Positions 1 through 14,784 are shown, numbered from the stretch's first letter. The stretch is 64,000 bases of DNA from Cloeon dipterum (GCF_949628265.1 NC_088787.1:13816501-13880500); one strand, 5' to 3'. The notes: generated from the sequence alone by a model not told the origin. Made by a program: numbers and translations.

Positions 1-3000
1 ACACAAACAATACCCTGAATCCAAAAATGAAAAAGGAATTGGAGCTCTGCATCCGCTACAAATGTCATGTTTCAAAAGGAGAATCCAAAATCTAGTTTGC
101 GCTTTGTGAATGTAATAGAAATATATACAATACATATTCCTTATCATATGCACAATGTAGAAACAATAGCGCGATTGATTTTCTTTCTTCGTTTTTGTTT
201 GCTCTCATACAAAACAATTATCCCGCTCCTGATATACTACGTGGGCGGCCTTGTTTTCAGTGAAGGGTGCAAGGACAAAACTGTTTTTGTCATATTGATT
301 ATTCATCCATGCTGAACATGCTTTATCTCTAAATATTTATTAAAAAATGTATAAAATGTCAAGTAGAGACCTTCTAAATTGTTGTGTTATATTTACAATG
401 AAAAATAATGATCTGAAAATACAAACCCCTTGGGAATGTCATGTTGCAAAAGCTGAAGACATGCACGTTTGTGATGCTGGCTGAACATGCAGGCATATTA
501 AATTTTTTACATTATTGATAACTGTAGAGAGCAGCAGTAAACAGGTCTCAAATAGCAGCGCAGAATAATTTTAAGCTGATGATTTAGTTTGCTTTTGTAT
601 TTTTTCATCACGACGATGTCGTAAATTTCTTCTAGCGTACAGTGCTGCGTCCTTGGTAAAAAAAGGGGCTCTGCAATTAGAGAGTGTGAAATTAAAGCAA
701 GTTAGGGCAAAGAAATGGAAGCGTGAGGAATTAAAGAAATGTGCGCGCACCATCCTTAGAGAGGGCGATAAATCCTGACCCAGAAGCTCAAACGAACGCG
801 TGTGTGTACACGCCAGCGTAATGAAGGTTTACAAATTACTTTCGTCTCTGGCGTGAGAGCAGCTCTGGTGCAAAAAGGGAAGAGGACATAAAACTTTTTT
901 CATTGCACTGCAGCTCGCGTTTTTATTTTTTTTTTCTTGCCGCGCCATAGTGGCGTCCATTGAGTAAATGCTATTTTTTTGTGCCGAAAACTATTATCAG
1001 TCTGGAGTGCTTATCCTCGCGCCTAGCCAGGCTGAAAATGAAAATTTCCTAGCGTTTAGATAACGGGCGAATAAAAAGGGTAATTTTACTACTTGTTTAT
1101 TGCTCCTTCCAGCCGAACATCAATTTGGAATCGATTTAAGCAAATTGGCTCTCTGCGTGACGCACGGAACTTCTTTTGGGGCTCTTCTTCCGTGATATAA
1201 GAAAGAATTTTACCCTCTTTATTTGAAAGGGTCGTGGGTAAGAGACATTTTTATTTTTAAAAGACGTCTTCATAATAGGTCACAAGAGTGTAGTAAATTA
1301 TGATCCACAACATCAATCTAATTCAGGAGAAACAAATGCTCGAATGGTTTCAGGTTTTTTTATAAAAAGTATTATATTTTTTCCCAAATCATAATTTCTT
1401 AATTGTCAAATGTTCCTCCCTTGAAACTCATACCTCAACATTTCTAACAAAGTTTGACACTGCGATATCACAAAATAATTTGGGAATATTTTAACGCGTT
1501 TCATTACTTTTGATCTGGCAAAGTGCATTATGTAAAATTCCTGAACATTTTAGAGATTTTTCTGTCGTCCCCAGCTTTCTCCCCACGAAATGCTTATTTA
1601 AATGTCGCAGTCGCGAAGATGATTTATGCAATGCTTCATAATTCATGTCATACTTGACAACGCTGCCGCTGCATTAATCCTGCGTGAATTGGATGAAACG
1701 CACAAAATTTATAGCTTCCGCCAGATTTCTAAGAAAAAAAAGAACGGCGACAAAGGGATTTTGATTCAATTCACAAGATGAAAATTCAAATCAGATCGGA
1801 AACGCTCGCCAAGAACGCAACAGTAGACTCAAATCATCAGTTTTATGCGCTGATGTGTTTGCAGCATTTGCATTTTATCTGCAGGAGCAAGGCAAACAGA
1901 ATTCAAAAGGGTACGAATGCAAATAGGCGTGTTGAACAAAGACTAAACTTTTAAGCAATTTCGACGAAATTTAACAGCCGCTTGGCGCCACGCTGCAAGA
2001 ACGCGGTCCATCGTCGAAGAAAAGAGCAGCAATGTAGGGTGACGCAGGAAAAGCCGTGGAAAAAAGCAGTCCAGTTGCGAGAAAAAAAGGCCAGCTAGCA
2101 GGATACTTTCCGTCCGCCTCCCTCGAAGCAGGGCTTCCACATGCTCACTGCAGGGGCCATAAAGCACAAAAAGCGTGACGCAAATCCACGATAATTTTTC
2201 TGTTCTTTCCCCAAGCAAGAGCAAACAGACAGCAAGGTCGCTGCCGCAATCTTCATTTTATTTAAAGAGGAGTCTGTTTTGCTTGAAGATTTACACTTAA
2301 CTTTAAAGACAAAACAAAAATTATTTCTTTAGGAAACTAGGAAATCGATCTAACATGCATATAATATATTATTATACTTATAAGGTTTAAAAAGGGTATT
2401 ATCTAAAAATAAATTCCTCTTTTGGTTTAGAAACATTTACTTAAGCTTAAACTTTTCTTGAGATAATAACACGCAAAAAGTTGTCCCTGCTCAAACATCA
2501 TATCAAGTTGAAAAAGATAAGTGATAAAAGTGATCTGAAAGCCTTTAAAAATAGGGGGATTAAAAATATATATCCCTCGAATTATTTTGTAAGTCTCTAA
2601 GTCTTATTAAAGTAGTAGAATGCACAAGATTTGCCAACTATGTTGCTTTGTAAGAAGGAACGAAAGGCTATTCGGCTCAAGGGTGGGGATCTACTTTAAG
2701 ATGCCTTGCCACAGATCTTTCCTTTTCCAAGAAGATCCATCCAATTCTGCTGCCGATGCTATTATCGTGATTATACCAAATAAAAAGACTCTTTTTGCTC
2801 TAATTCGCTCTACATGTGTTATTTCCACTCGATTTCCCATCACCCTATTCGCCAAGAGGAGAATATATTTCCGTATAATTTCGACCGCGAGTGCTGCTGC
2901 TGCTGCTGCAACTTATTCTTCAAAAAGATCTCGAGACGTCGTTCGCTCTCCTTTCGTTGCGCTGGATATGAAGTGCCGGCTTCCATGCTGCTCCGGTTAA

Positions 3001-6000
3001 ATTTATCGCTCCAATTACTGCTGGAGGAGGCGTATATGAGAATGAGACGGGTTGTGTGTTTTCCGAGAAACACACCGAAACTTTGTATCATCTCCCGGAA
3101 TTCCCAGAACTCCTAGAATAGTGTGCGAGGCTATTCTTCCGAAAACTGCCGCCTATAAATCTCCGCTAAGGGCCTCTGAGATGAGAATTCTTTGTACTGC
3201 TGTCAAAAAGTCAGATTTTCATTTCTTCCTCACCAGTATTAAAATAGGTTATGATATTTCAGCCGATTAAATCATGGTTTTAGATATTTTAAATAATTGC
3301 TCTTTATATATTTTTAGATTAAGTTCAATAGATGGACCATATTTTAATTATAGACAAATGGACTGTTAAAATTCATGAAACACAAACAAAATAAAATTGC
3401 TACTAAAAGTAGCCTCCACCATCAAATTTCACCCGCACTTCTCCGTAATCTCACTCTCACCTTTGACTCTAAAAGTTGGTGCTAATTCATAGTTTTACTG
3501 TGATATTTTCCGAGAAATACAGCGTTAAAGCCGTAACAATTTTCACGCGAGTGGCAGGTTGATGCACGGTTATTGTTTGACTCCGCTCGCTGTGCCCCAG
3601 CCGTCAACAAATCCACTGTTCCCGTGGCGTGAAATACGCGCGTTCCACTGGTCGCTGCCGACAGCAAAACGAGTTGCGGTCCGCAGTAAAACTCACTGAT
3701 GCAAATCTTTATCACGCGAATTTACGGTGACGAAGCCGAGCGCGAAAGCTGGTTACTCCTCTGCAAATGCCGAATTCGTAGAAGTGGTTTCTTTTTGGTT
3801 ATTTTGCAAGTCATGAAGTGGCAGTTCGTGAGATCAATTTTCACGTGGCATATACAGCCCCTTTTCTACCCTAGCCGCCTCTGAGATCTCACGAACGTGT
3901 TGGATGGCAGCCTCAGGCATGCTGGAGGAGGAGGAGTGATTGGGGTTCTGCATTTTAGTCACTTTTTAACAAATATAAGAAAAGAAAGACTTGCACAAAT
4001 CAAGGAAGCGGATAAGTAATAATAAAATGTTGTATAATCAAAGACCTTCTTTTCAAAATTTGTAAATTAATTTGATATTTATAGGCGCTTTTTGTTCATA
4101 AAAATTTTAATTGTGTAGCATTTGTATAACTGCTACACTATTAATGAAGTTCAATTAGTTTATTTATAAATCTAATAATGGCAAGGAGAAATGTAAAATG
4201 AACTTTGATAAAGTAAAGCACATCTCTCCAATAATTTAGGAGCTTTGAAATTTAATAGAATTATCAACAAATATAATTATTATATATAAATATAGGATAA
4301 TCAGAATTGACAATTAATTATCTTAGTTGAATGAGTTAATTTCCTTCTCACATAAAGCTTTTCTGGGATTGCTACCAAAACCCATCAAAGTGATTTACAG
4401 ATTTAAATTTATTGACTGCCTTTGTTATTTTTGTCTGTTTGATAATTCGCCTTGTTATACCGTTAGGAACATCATTTGCTCGATGCTCTGTTTATATTGT
4501 GGAAACGTTAAGCCAAAGGGATGAAATGCGTTGAATTCCATTTGCTGGTCCGCGTAGCAATTGGATTGTAACGTCATACTTTGAATTACACTCGTACGAG
4601 TACAGTTAAATATACGTATTAAATTAGCGAGTCAAATAATAAACATTATTATAAGATTATCTTACCCCGTGAGGCCCCGGTCTATTATTACATTTCATCA
4701 GAACCTACTAGATAATACTTACGCGCGACCCAATCTCCCGAGTAAGCGACTTGACATTGCGTGCGGTGGTGGAGCTGTCAGGCCAGTGCAAGGTGGAAGG
4801 TAGTGAAGCGCATATCACACGGTAATAGCGATACATATAAATCGAAGCGGTGATGGCACAAACTAAATTTATAATGCCAGTGAGTGGAGGGAACCGCTAC
4901 AAGATGAATTTATTCTTCTTTAAAAAGAGGATGAATAAAATAATTGATGTTAAATATTTCGTGGAATTGAGTTTCCTGACTAAAATTCGCGCCCCTGGGG
5001 TGAGGCGGGTGGCTTTTTTGCACTAGCAGCGACTGGCGACGACAACGATGGTGATGGTGCGATGTGCGGAATTTACTTTTGTGCCGTCACACAAGAGTGG
5101 GAGTTAATAAATTTTGAGGTGCTCTCTTCGATTCAAAGACTCCTCTCGTCTCCTCTCTGCCGTTGTCACAAGTTTAGTCGACCGGCAACTTTGAAACTGG
5201 TGCTCGCACTCGGCGCTTCTCCCAGCGCTGCACAGTTCCAAGTTTGCTAATTAAATTACGGCCACTGAGATAATGGAGTCATTGTAGTCGGGTATCCTTA
5301 TGTCACTGTTACTTATTGACGAAACGTGAATGCTTGCTTGTTTTGTGCTTTCCTGTAGGCTGATCTAATTACAGCAATTGTCCGCTGAAACTCTCATGAC
5401 GAGTTGCCTTCATCGCGTGAATGCGAATTCACCTTTTGTCATGCTAAAAGAAGAGCGCCACTCGTTAGTGCTGACGCTTAATGCACTGAAATGTAAAGTC
5501 ATTTGATTCTAGAGTTACAAAGAAAATGAATATGAAATAAGAATTGCTTGTCGCGTCATTCAAGTTAAATCAAATTACGGAAAGACGAGGGATCTCTTTT
5601 TCCCGGTTCGTTTTAGTTTCTAAAGAAAGAAGACACTTTTTTATATCTGGTATCCACTCTTTACAGTTATTACTAGATTTGCAATTCATAAGCAGCATAT
5701 AAAGAATTATACATACTTTTTTGATAAGATGTTCAAACGTCGTATTAAGAATCAGAGCATTTACGCGATTTATGATTTTTTCCTGAAAATTAGAATAGGA
5801 ATTAAAGTATCTTAATTAAATACTGAGAGTGCAACTCAGCTTCAAACTTCAAATTAACAAATCCCCTCTTTTTCTCAACAGAAGAGTGAGACCTAGAGTC
5901 AAATGAATATTTAATTGGAATTAAAACCAATACCTCTCACAAGTGTTAATCGCTAATGCTTTTTAATTAAAATCAAGTAGCATCTTTTTTAATATTCATG

Positions 6001-6761
6001 AATTAATCTGAAACAGATAATTTACAACCCAATAGTGCCACCCCAATTGCTTTAGTTTGTTGCACGCATTCCACGTCGATTTGCACAAAAGATCATACGC
6101 TATCGCTAAATTAAAATTGTGACACAAGGCTTTTACATGTTATAGTACTGAAGCTAAAATCACATCGTAATCGCAAGGAAATTTATGAAGCGAACTCTAA
6201 ATAGCTAACACAATTAAAAAGTTTTCAGTTGAAGCAGTTTCCTCGGTGTATAAAAAGCTGTTTATTTTTCCATATTTATACAGCAAAATGTCCTACTTTT
6301 CTAGTTTCGGCTTATGGTTGCAGCCTTAATTCATGAGCTACAATTGAGCACGAGTTTGTTAACAAATTTCCATATATTTATTTTGCATCAACGTGTTAAA
6401 ATGCAACATAGTGAATTATTTCGCCATTTGCATTGCGAGATTTTTGTACAGTCTTTTCAAAATCAATAAATAGAAGAGTCGATTTTGGCATTTCATTGGC
6501 ATATATCAACAATATTTTAAGTCTACGTAATTGAAATTCTTATATACTCTTTGATTGAATGACCAGTTTAAGAAAATTCAAACAAAATTAAAGAGATTAA
6601 AGACCAAAGAGTTTTCAACTCTTATAAAACTGGCCGAAAAATCAAATAGAAAATTAATCATTCCATTGAGCATTTTCTTTTCGCCTTAAACAAACCTTTT
6701 TATTAATATTCTGACATATGTACCCGAGCACTAAACTAATAAATGTACATTGCTGTTGCAG
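1..6761. other. intergenic / 5' flank, no gene found
   Basis: AT-rich sequence with many stops in all frames. The open frames present are short (under about 130 codons), have no recognisable domain and do not end in convincing splice sites. It may hold upstream untranslated exons and regulatory DNA of the tetraspanin gene that follows, because the first visible tetraspanin exon is preceded by a splice acceptor rather than by a promoter. Nothing specific is called. Confidence 0.5.
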
Positions 6762-9700
6762 ATGGATTGGAACATTTATTTGGTTGCAAGGTGAACCACG
6801 AGTCGCACAAAGTGGAGCAGCCTGTGATATGCGAGATGCTCTTAAGGAGGGCTATGCGCTACTACCGCCTTTGGATCTACGCGTGCAACGTGGCGCTGCT
6901 GGCGAGCGTCGTGGGCTTCGCGTGCGTCGCCGGACGCACGCTGGCCGACCCGCGACGAGCCCTCATCCCTGCGGTGCGCTACCTTTACCAACCCACCTTC
7001 CTGTACGCCTACCTGGCGCTGATCGTGCAGTGCGGCGCCGTCCAGGTGCTCGGCTGCCTCGGCGCCCTCAGACTGAACGAGCGTCTCCTCGAGCTCTACT
7101 GGCTCTTCCTGTTCCTCCTCCTCTGCGGAGACGTCCTCATCGGACTCAGCTGGATCCTTAGATTTGACCAGGTACAGTAAATTTTGCAATAAATTCGGGC
7201 TCGTAATAGCAAAGGAATTATTTTAGGCACTGTTTTCCAAAACGTGAGCAACACACCGCAGTTACAAATAACATTTTCTTTGCAATGATACGCTACTTGC
7301 TACGCTAAATCTGCCAAGCAAGTGTGCGTGATATGGCTTCATAGAATTATTTCTTGTGTTTTAATCTAAGCCCTTGGTGCAAGGTGGTCCTTTCTCCACC
7401 AGGTTTCCCTCTATAGTGGGAAGTGTGCAAGGACAGAATTCCACTACCAACTTCTATTAATAAAAAGCAAGTACTGGAATTAATTTTTATCACAATTCTT
7501 GTGGTAAAAGAGTGCAAATCAAAATTTCGGGGGATATAGATTGTTTTCAAGGAGGTTGATTTATTTTAAAGTCATGTGGTAAATAAAGACAAAAATCAAT
7601 TATTAAAACATTGGGTTCATTTGTCAGATTAACTATTTTATGAGCTTAAAAACTTTCATTCAAGATTAAAAATAGAAGTCGAAAAAAGTTAAATAAAATT
7701 GCAACTTGCGGGAAAATGTTTGATACAACTTCCCTGCGTATGAATTTTACCTTTTGACAAGTGCAGATGTTAAAAAATGGAAAAGCCATAATTACATTGA
7801 GCTCAATTTTGATTTAATGTTTTTAGAGTTTTCTATGTCGTCTAAAACATGCGCAAGCATTGCTGAATAATTTCGTTGCTGAGAGCAAAATTGCCATTTA
7901 ATTTAAATTTGCGGAAAAGTGTGTTTCCTCTTTTTACTCGTTTCAAAGGCCAGTTGTTAAAATGGGTTGCTAAGGCTATTTCCGGAATTTTCCGGGAAAC
8001 ACAGAAGCCAGTCTCTAATGTCAAATAAACGCCATTTTCATTATAACGTGTATTTCCCTCATCGAAGGTTCTAGTGAAATTTTATAGCTCAAGCAGCTAT
8101 GAAAGTATATAAAAATTATAGTCGGGCTTTAATTTGAAAGTTAGCTCTTATTTATGGAACTTCAGTCAAAAATTTTAATTACGAGAACCTTTCACAACTT
8201 TTATTCTTTTAAAGAGTGTTTGATTAAAGTTACTTATTGACATTTTCAATTTCTGTACTATTTTGCAAGCAGAAAATGGTTCATTTTTAAAAAGAGTGAC
8301 GCAGTTCCATGTGCAATTCGATGAACATTCATATTTTGATTTATATTATTCCTTGTAGTTCACTGTGGCGCTGCTTTCACTCTCGCGTGTCTAAATCCAA
8401 ACAAAGAGATGGCAATAAAAAGCTGGTCGCACATTTTACTTCCCTTCCATAGCAATATATATCTTTTCATGGAACGAGTATAAGGGCTGGAAAAATAGCA
8501 GCAAGCGCATTAAACGTAACAAATGGAACTATTCGCTCTTCTGGTATTTTCCTTTCATTGTACCTGTTGGAAAACACTGTTTGTAAAAAGCGCACACGTG
8601 CGTCCGCATTTGAAAGTACACTCAAATTCATCCTTTGATGTCGAAGCAGTCCTTTCAACCATCAGGGGAGAACCGGCGTTTAACTTTTGAATATTTATAA
8701 ATTGGAAGAACGTTTAGCACACTTTTGCGCCGTCTTTCATCAGCCAGTGAATCCACCGTATTGCATGCTCACACACACTCTGTCGATGTTTGGCGGGTTG
8801 TTTGTGCTTGTTGCGAACAAACAACCGTGAAAATATAAAGCAGGCGGAGAAAGCTACATATACATTCACATTTAATGAGTAAATATTCGGCGCCTCGCTA
8901 TTTCGCGGCGGGCGACGCTTTGTGTATCTTCTTTCGCCTCAGAGGCGCCGTCAAATCTCAATTCTGGAAAAGAAAACAAGCCGTGTTTTCTTCATTTGAC
9001 ACGCGACCACAGAGTTTGCGCCACTGCAATTACTTCAAAGAAAAAGTACATAGCTGTAATTAAAACACCCGAGAGAAAAGTAATAATTACAGCAAGGTCC
9101 TGAGAAAGGAGATGCGCGGAGAATAAAAGGATCTCATCTTTTGGTTTATCGCTCCTTAGTTCTTGCAATGCAACTTCATAAAGTTTCCAACTTCTGTACT
9201 CTTAGTTCAATGATGCTTTGTCAAATTAAATTAAATTAAATTTGAAAAGTTCTAGAATTGGAAACAATTCCCACCTATCATAATTGTACTAGGTAAGTTT
9301 GAACTAATGATAACGGCCAAATCTCAGCTTACAATCATCAGAAATTATAGATTGTAATGGCAATGGCAAAATTGGCCATTTATTATTTGCTTATATTTTT
9401 TGTAAAAATTGCATCATCTGTGTTGATGTTATGCTGGGACTTGACTTCACCTAGAAAATCTAGTACGCGTAAGAGGTTTTCAATGCTATCCGTATCAAGC
9501 CAAAATTTTCCATTAAAAAAAAAATTGATATCCTAAAATTTCTTCAAATACATTTTCCTGCAAATTTAGATTTATAAATGACAAGTGCAATCAAACTAAA
9601 CGTAGTTGATGTCAACTTCCTCTCATAAATGTCGCAAACTTTCAATGAAAATTTTCTCTGGCCTAGTTTGAGTTCGCAGAGCTCCCATCGTATGAAATAC

Positions 9701-12700
9701 ACTCGTTTCCCGCGCGAGATTATTACAAAACTGCACCGACACGTTCGTGGGCACTTCATTCGCGTGACGTCAAACTCAACAACACCAAGTTGACCTCCAA
9801 AGTTTGCTACTCGTGTGACTTTTGAAATAGTAGCGGTGCCGCTGCAGAATCCCGATTGAGGTTTGAGCAAAAACTTCCTGGGGCACTGTCGCCCGCTCGT
9901 TCCATCTAACTAACTGTGCCGCGCCTCAGCTAGCAGCACTAAATATAGAGGGGCATTAATTTGGAACCGAGACAATGGACTCTGGCCGCATACGCTTCAT
10001 TGTGCTCGCCCGAGGTCCCCCTTTTAAGCGGCCATTAAATCAGCAATCCGTCAATCCCGCGGGCAATCCATTAATTAGGCCAAACGGAATGCCTGTGATT
10101 GCAGATTTTTCAACGAGTCTTTCCCTGGCGAGGCGCGCAGGGGAAAAAATACATCAATGCATATATGCGGTTGGCTGAAAAATAAACAAAAAGCAGAGCC
10201 CAGCAGCACCAAGTTTTTATCTCTGGGACCAACTTTTTCGCATGTTTCCAGCGCAATTATTTCGGAATGATAATTGAAGTGCATTCACGGAAGCAGAAGA
10301 AAGGGCATGCGAGCATAAATTAACACGAAATTGGTCTGCCTCGACTGCGACCGCAAAACGAGAGAGACGCTCATTTTTCAGCACAAACTTTTGCCTCATC
10401 CTGCTGCCGCTGGTTTTTGTTTAAAAAGTTTAATCTCTTTCTCGGCGCATTTCTGGCGCAGGGAAAATTTGATAGCAGAGCAGAATTGCCTCGGCTCTCT
10501 TCTTGAGTAGAACATTTAGCCGAGCGTCTTGTTGCGTCTTGCTAACTTTGCCCGACACCAGGCCAGGCAGGCAGGGAAGCCAAGCAAATGGAATTTTTAT
10601 TTACATTGCCGACGCTGCTGCCAAGGCGAATGAGTGACTTTCCACTTTTCAGTCGGGATTCGTGGCAACGGCGAGGAACAGCAAGGAATTCCCTGTAGAA
10701 ATTAGATCCGTCGACCAACCTGCAGACAAACAGGCCTGATGAATAATTTACATGCCAATCCGCCGTTGCAAATTTGATGCGACGAAGGAGGTGTGAGCAA
10801 GCTAGATTGCCCGTGCAAATTATCGCATTGCACCAAGTGGTTTGCGGGCACGTATGTCACGCTTCTTTCGCAGCTTCAATTTTTTTCTGGCATCGCAAAA
10901 ACTACTTTATCTAGTGAGTGGTTTTTAATGAAACTGTATTTGCGCAGATGAAAGGAATTGACGCTCGCAAAGAAACAGGCACTTTTCAAATACACAAAAG
11001 ACGCGTCTCTTACTTCACGACTCTCTAAATATTACAACGCTCTCTTCATTTGAGCTGCACTGAATGAGAAACTTGAGTAAAAGAGAATCTTTAGTGCGTT
11101 CAAAAGCAATACTTTCAAAAGGATTGCGAAATAAGTTTGTGCTTGAAAGATGTAACTGAATAATATACATTCCGTTTAAATGCAACGAAATGGCTTTGCT
11201 GTATTTTAGAAACTCCACAATGTAAGTTTTTCATTAAACTCGCGCACTAAACAATCGATAAAATAGATTTTCTTCATGTTATTTTTATACGCCTCTTCAT
11301 GCATGTAATGCAATTAGCTTTGAAGCCAATTATATGCGAAAGCCAAAACCAAGTTAACGGGCATGGGTTCAGACAGATCAAACAACGAGCTATGCACGCT
11401 CCCCCGTTTAATTATAGACAAAAGAGGGACACGGCGCCTGCCGCTCGGTGCTTATGCAACGCGGTGGTTTCGAATGCGAGGCGGACAGCATAACCAGCAG
11501 GAGATTTAGCAGCATTGCCGGCGAATGTGCGGTTTTCTGTAATGAGCTTAAGTGTTTGCTGCGGCAACGGGATTTATTTGCAGCCATTGTTACCGCAGTG
11601 GCAGGCAGCAGAGGCGGCGGCGGCAGTCTTGACAGTTTTCATTCGGTCCAGCTCGTGTTCTCAATTAAAGACGACTCCAGCAGGCACGCTCGCTCTGGGA
11701 GTTGAAAAGAGAGTGAGTGACTGAGTGCGTCTTGTGGTGCTCTCTTCGCTCTCAAAGCGTGCCCAAAGCTGGCCTATCTTGATTTAGTCACATACGGGAT
11801 GGCTGTCAGCCGGCAACTTTTGTTGAAAAATTGCCCTGCAGAAAGCGGCTAAAAAAAAAAGAAAAACACACTTCTCTGCCTGCTGCCAAGATTGGGCACA
11901 AGATGGCATCGATTTTCCGAGATAACTTTGAGACGGAAATGACACTGGCCTCCACCGCTGAGCGCTAGATGTAATAAATTGCGATGACGAGAGTGCAATT
12001 TTTCAGGGTTTGCACAATCAACGCGCTATCATTTTGAGCGATGGCCAAGTCGTTGTTCCAGCATGGCACTCTATCTAAACGAAAACCGTTATAGCCTTCA
12101 TGAGCTATAACAGAACAAACAAAACGCATGAGAAACTTTATTACTTTTAAAAGTTGGTAATCATACTTAAAATATCATTATGTACTTAAGTCAGTGCAAT
12201 GCTGGTTGAATTGATTTTATTGTTTGAAAGCTCTATAAAAAGACTATGATACGAATCTATTTGTCCTCGGTTGTCAAATTTATAACAATGGATTATGCCT
12301 CCAATTTTTTACTTGGGAGCCAAATGGTTGCAACTTCCCTCGACAGCGATGATGGCCAAAACATATCTAGACGGATGAAATAAAAAAACAGTTGAAAAAA
12401 ATACGACAACAGAAATAAATACACATTTATGTAATTTTATAAAATTAAAAAAAATTATCGAGTGGCTCAGCTCTATGCGGATTAATGCATAACTTTTCCT
12501 CTCAAAAATTTAATCCATCCTGAATTAATCCTCGCGGACCGAGGAACAGTTAAATTTCAGCTTTGGCCAAATTTATCGAAATATTAAATGATTTTCTGCT
12601 TGATTTTCCATCCCTTCCATCGCAAGATAAATGATAATTTGCAAAAAGGAGACAGCATGAATAGCATGCAAACTTTTGAGCCAATTTTCTCCAAAATTGA

Positions 12701-14140
12701 AACGGAAACCTGGGAGATTTTTAGCTTTTTCCAATTTTTTTAAAAACGTATATCAAAGTAAAGGTTAAAAAGGATTTCTCACAAATTTTCTGTAAAGCTT
12801 TACTTAAAAATCTTTAATATAATACTAACGACGGTCAATTTTGTGTGCCATTGCGTGTAAGTTGATGGATGAGGGATTACGAACGATCGAAAATTTGATT
12901 TTTCATTTTCAATGCTCTTCTTTTGTTTCACTGTCATCCTGTTGACGGTAAAATTAAAATAAGAGCGCACAGAGACAAAATCGGAGTTATAAATAGATTA
13001 AAGCTATTCCTCGGCACAATGCTGTTGCCCCCGGTTCGAATGAAAATCCTATTTGATTAACACACAAATCCTTTAAGACGCGTCCTCTACATAGCGCGAA
13101 AGCTGGCGATCAGCCCAAATTGCTTTGTCAGCCCCAATGTGTCCCCACCCCTCTGAGAGCGGCGGCACTAACTTCTAACTCGCTTGTTGCAGATCTGCGC
13201 CGAGATCAAACCAACACTACAGCAGCGCCTGGTGGACGAGTACTCGTCCAACGCCGACTTCACCGAAGTGTGGGACAGCCTGCAACGCAGCGCCAAGTGC
13301 TGCGGCGTGGCCAGCCCACGCGACTTTCTGCCGCTGACGCCGCAGAGTCCCGGCGAGGGGGGCAACAACACAACCATCGTGGTGCCGCACAACCTGCAGG
13401 GCTGGTGGGGGTGGAGCAAGGAGGGCGACGAGAGCATCCTGGTGCCGCAGAGCTGCTGCAGGCCGGTGATGGTGGAGACGACCACCGCCGGCTCGCTGGC
13501 CAACGAGACGCTGCTGCTGCAGAGCAGACAGCGTTGCGAGGTGTTCTCGTCGGGCTGCGAGCAGCACCTGCTCAGGTGGCTGCGCACCAACGCAGACCTG
13601 CTCTTCGTCATCGGCTACTGCGTGGTGGCGTTCGTCAAGCTCAGCTTCCTCGGAATCCTGCACTACGAGATCAGGGAGATGATCCAGAAGATCAAGCTGA
13701 TGCAGCAGGAGCGAGAGGCGTTCGCCAACTCTGGCGCTGACCTGACCCTGGCCAACCACTATCAGGCCCTGCCGACCAACCTGCCCCCCTCCCCTGTGCA
13801 CATGAACCACTTGAACCACGCGCCCGCGACGCAGCCGACCCCGATGCGCAGTGCGCAGTCGCCTGCGCCTGCGCAGCAACAGCAGCAGCAGCCGCTGCCG
13901 CCGCCTCAGCAGCAGTCGGACAGCTTGTTTGGATCGTCGCCGCCGACTTCGCTGCAGGCGCACATGCTCAGCTCGCCGTCGCAGTTCTCGCGGCTGCCGA
14001 ACCACTTGCTGCGCTGCGTCGAGGACGGCAACAACTCGGACACGGGCAGCCACTGCGCCCTCATCTCGTTGGACTGCAAGTCGAGCAGTTTTGAGAACAA
14101 TAACAAAGACACTACTACGTCGCGCCAGACGCAGATCTGA
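6762..14140 (+). CDS. tetraspanin with long Gln/Pro-rich cytoplasmic tail
   Basis: Two visible exons, 6762-7171 and 13193-14140, joined in phase 0. The acceptors are TTGCTGTTGCAG and CGCTTGTTGCAG and the donor is CAG|GTACAG. Exon 1 encodes transmembrane segments 1-3 (starting YYRLWIYACNVALLASVVGF; TM2 near YAYLALIVQCGAVQVLG; TM3 YWLFLFLLLCGDVLIGLSWI). Exon 2 holds the large extracellular loop with the diagnostic CCG motif (SAKCCGVASP), PQSCC and a later GC pair, then TM4 (LLFVIGYCVVAFVKLSF) and a tail of about 140 residues rich in Q, P and S. Tetraspanins organise membrane microdomains. The usual length is 220-300 aa; from the in-frame ATG at 6836 this would be 427 aa because of the tail. The start is unsure: the frame stays open upstream to the acceptor, so an N-terminal exon may lie further left. 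I cannot assign the subfamily. Confidence 0.85.
7172..13192 (+). other. 6-kb intron of the tetraspanin gene
   Basis: This lies between the GTACAG donor and the polypyrimidine-GCAG acceptor. I see no gene inside. It contains one copy of a dispersed repeat at 12536-12805, listed separately. A ggttcgaat string near 13036 resembles a tRNA B box, but no cloverleaf surrounds it. Confidence 0.7.
12536..12805 (+). repeat. dispersed repeat family X, copy 1
   Basis: It shares two blocks with 49165-49470: a first block GGACCGAGGAACAGT(T) followed by TAATTTCA or AAATTTCA, and a second block running from an ACTTTTGAGCC-like start to a shared CACAAATTTTCTGTAAA. A third copy of the second block is at 52061-52212. 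Copies are clearly diverged, so this is an old family. No terminal repeats or coding capacity were found. Confidence 0.6.
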
Positions 14141-14778
14141 CTATCGTGGCGTACGTGCGGCACCATAGCCTTTATAGCGTGATGACGAGCTTAACTCGCG
14201 GCAGATTGTATGAAAATAAGGATTCCTCGGTTGTTCTTTGGCACGTATGACACACATTATCATTCAACACTATATGCATATATTTGGATGATTTGGGAAA
14301 GCGCTTCACCGTATAAAATACAGTACTCGAATCTATATTGTGTAATTCTGTTTCAAATGCGACTCGTCAGTGTCCCTTGATGTGGTCCATTCTTGTGCTG
14401 GACTCTGCCTTTTACTTGATTTTAAGAACCCTCCGCGTTTGACTGAAATACGTTTAAATACTCGACCAAATTTGATAAGCTTTGTATTTTTGAATTTTGC
14501 GAAAATCGCGGCATATGCTGGGTAACAAGTAAGTGTACATCGTCGCGCCGTGTTTATTAAAAGGAACATACTTGCTTTGGGGACTGCTCGTTCCTCTTTA
14601 CATACTATCATCGTGAAATGGCACAACACCCAGACGCTTTTGAGGAAAGTCGTAAAATTTTACTATCAAACGAAAGGCGGTCGTCCCTTTCGAAAATTCT
14701 ATTTCGTGGTTTGACCAGCCGGTGAGCAACGTGTTTCACGTTTCAAGGTATAGCCACCGCATTTTATGGACAATGAAT

Positions 14779-14784
14779 AATAAA
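14779..14784 (+). terminator. candidate poly(A) signal of the tetraspanin gene
   Basis: AATAAA about 640 bases after the tetraspanin stop codon. It is the first canonical hexamer I noticed in the 3' flank. It is a short motif in AT-rich DNA, so the assignment is tentative. Confidence 0.3.

Noticed and set aside
13030-13050. tRNA-like B box (GGTTCGAAT)
   Set aside because: No A box, acceptor stem or anticodon arm at the right distance.
13217-14053. Antisense open frame of 278 codons
   Set aside because: It is a GC-rich shadow of tetraspanin exon 2. The sense frame has the CCG motif and transmembrane segments.
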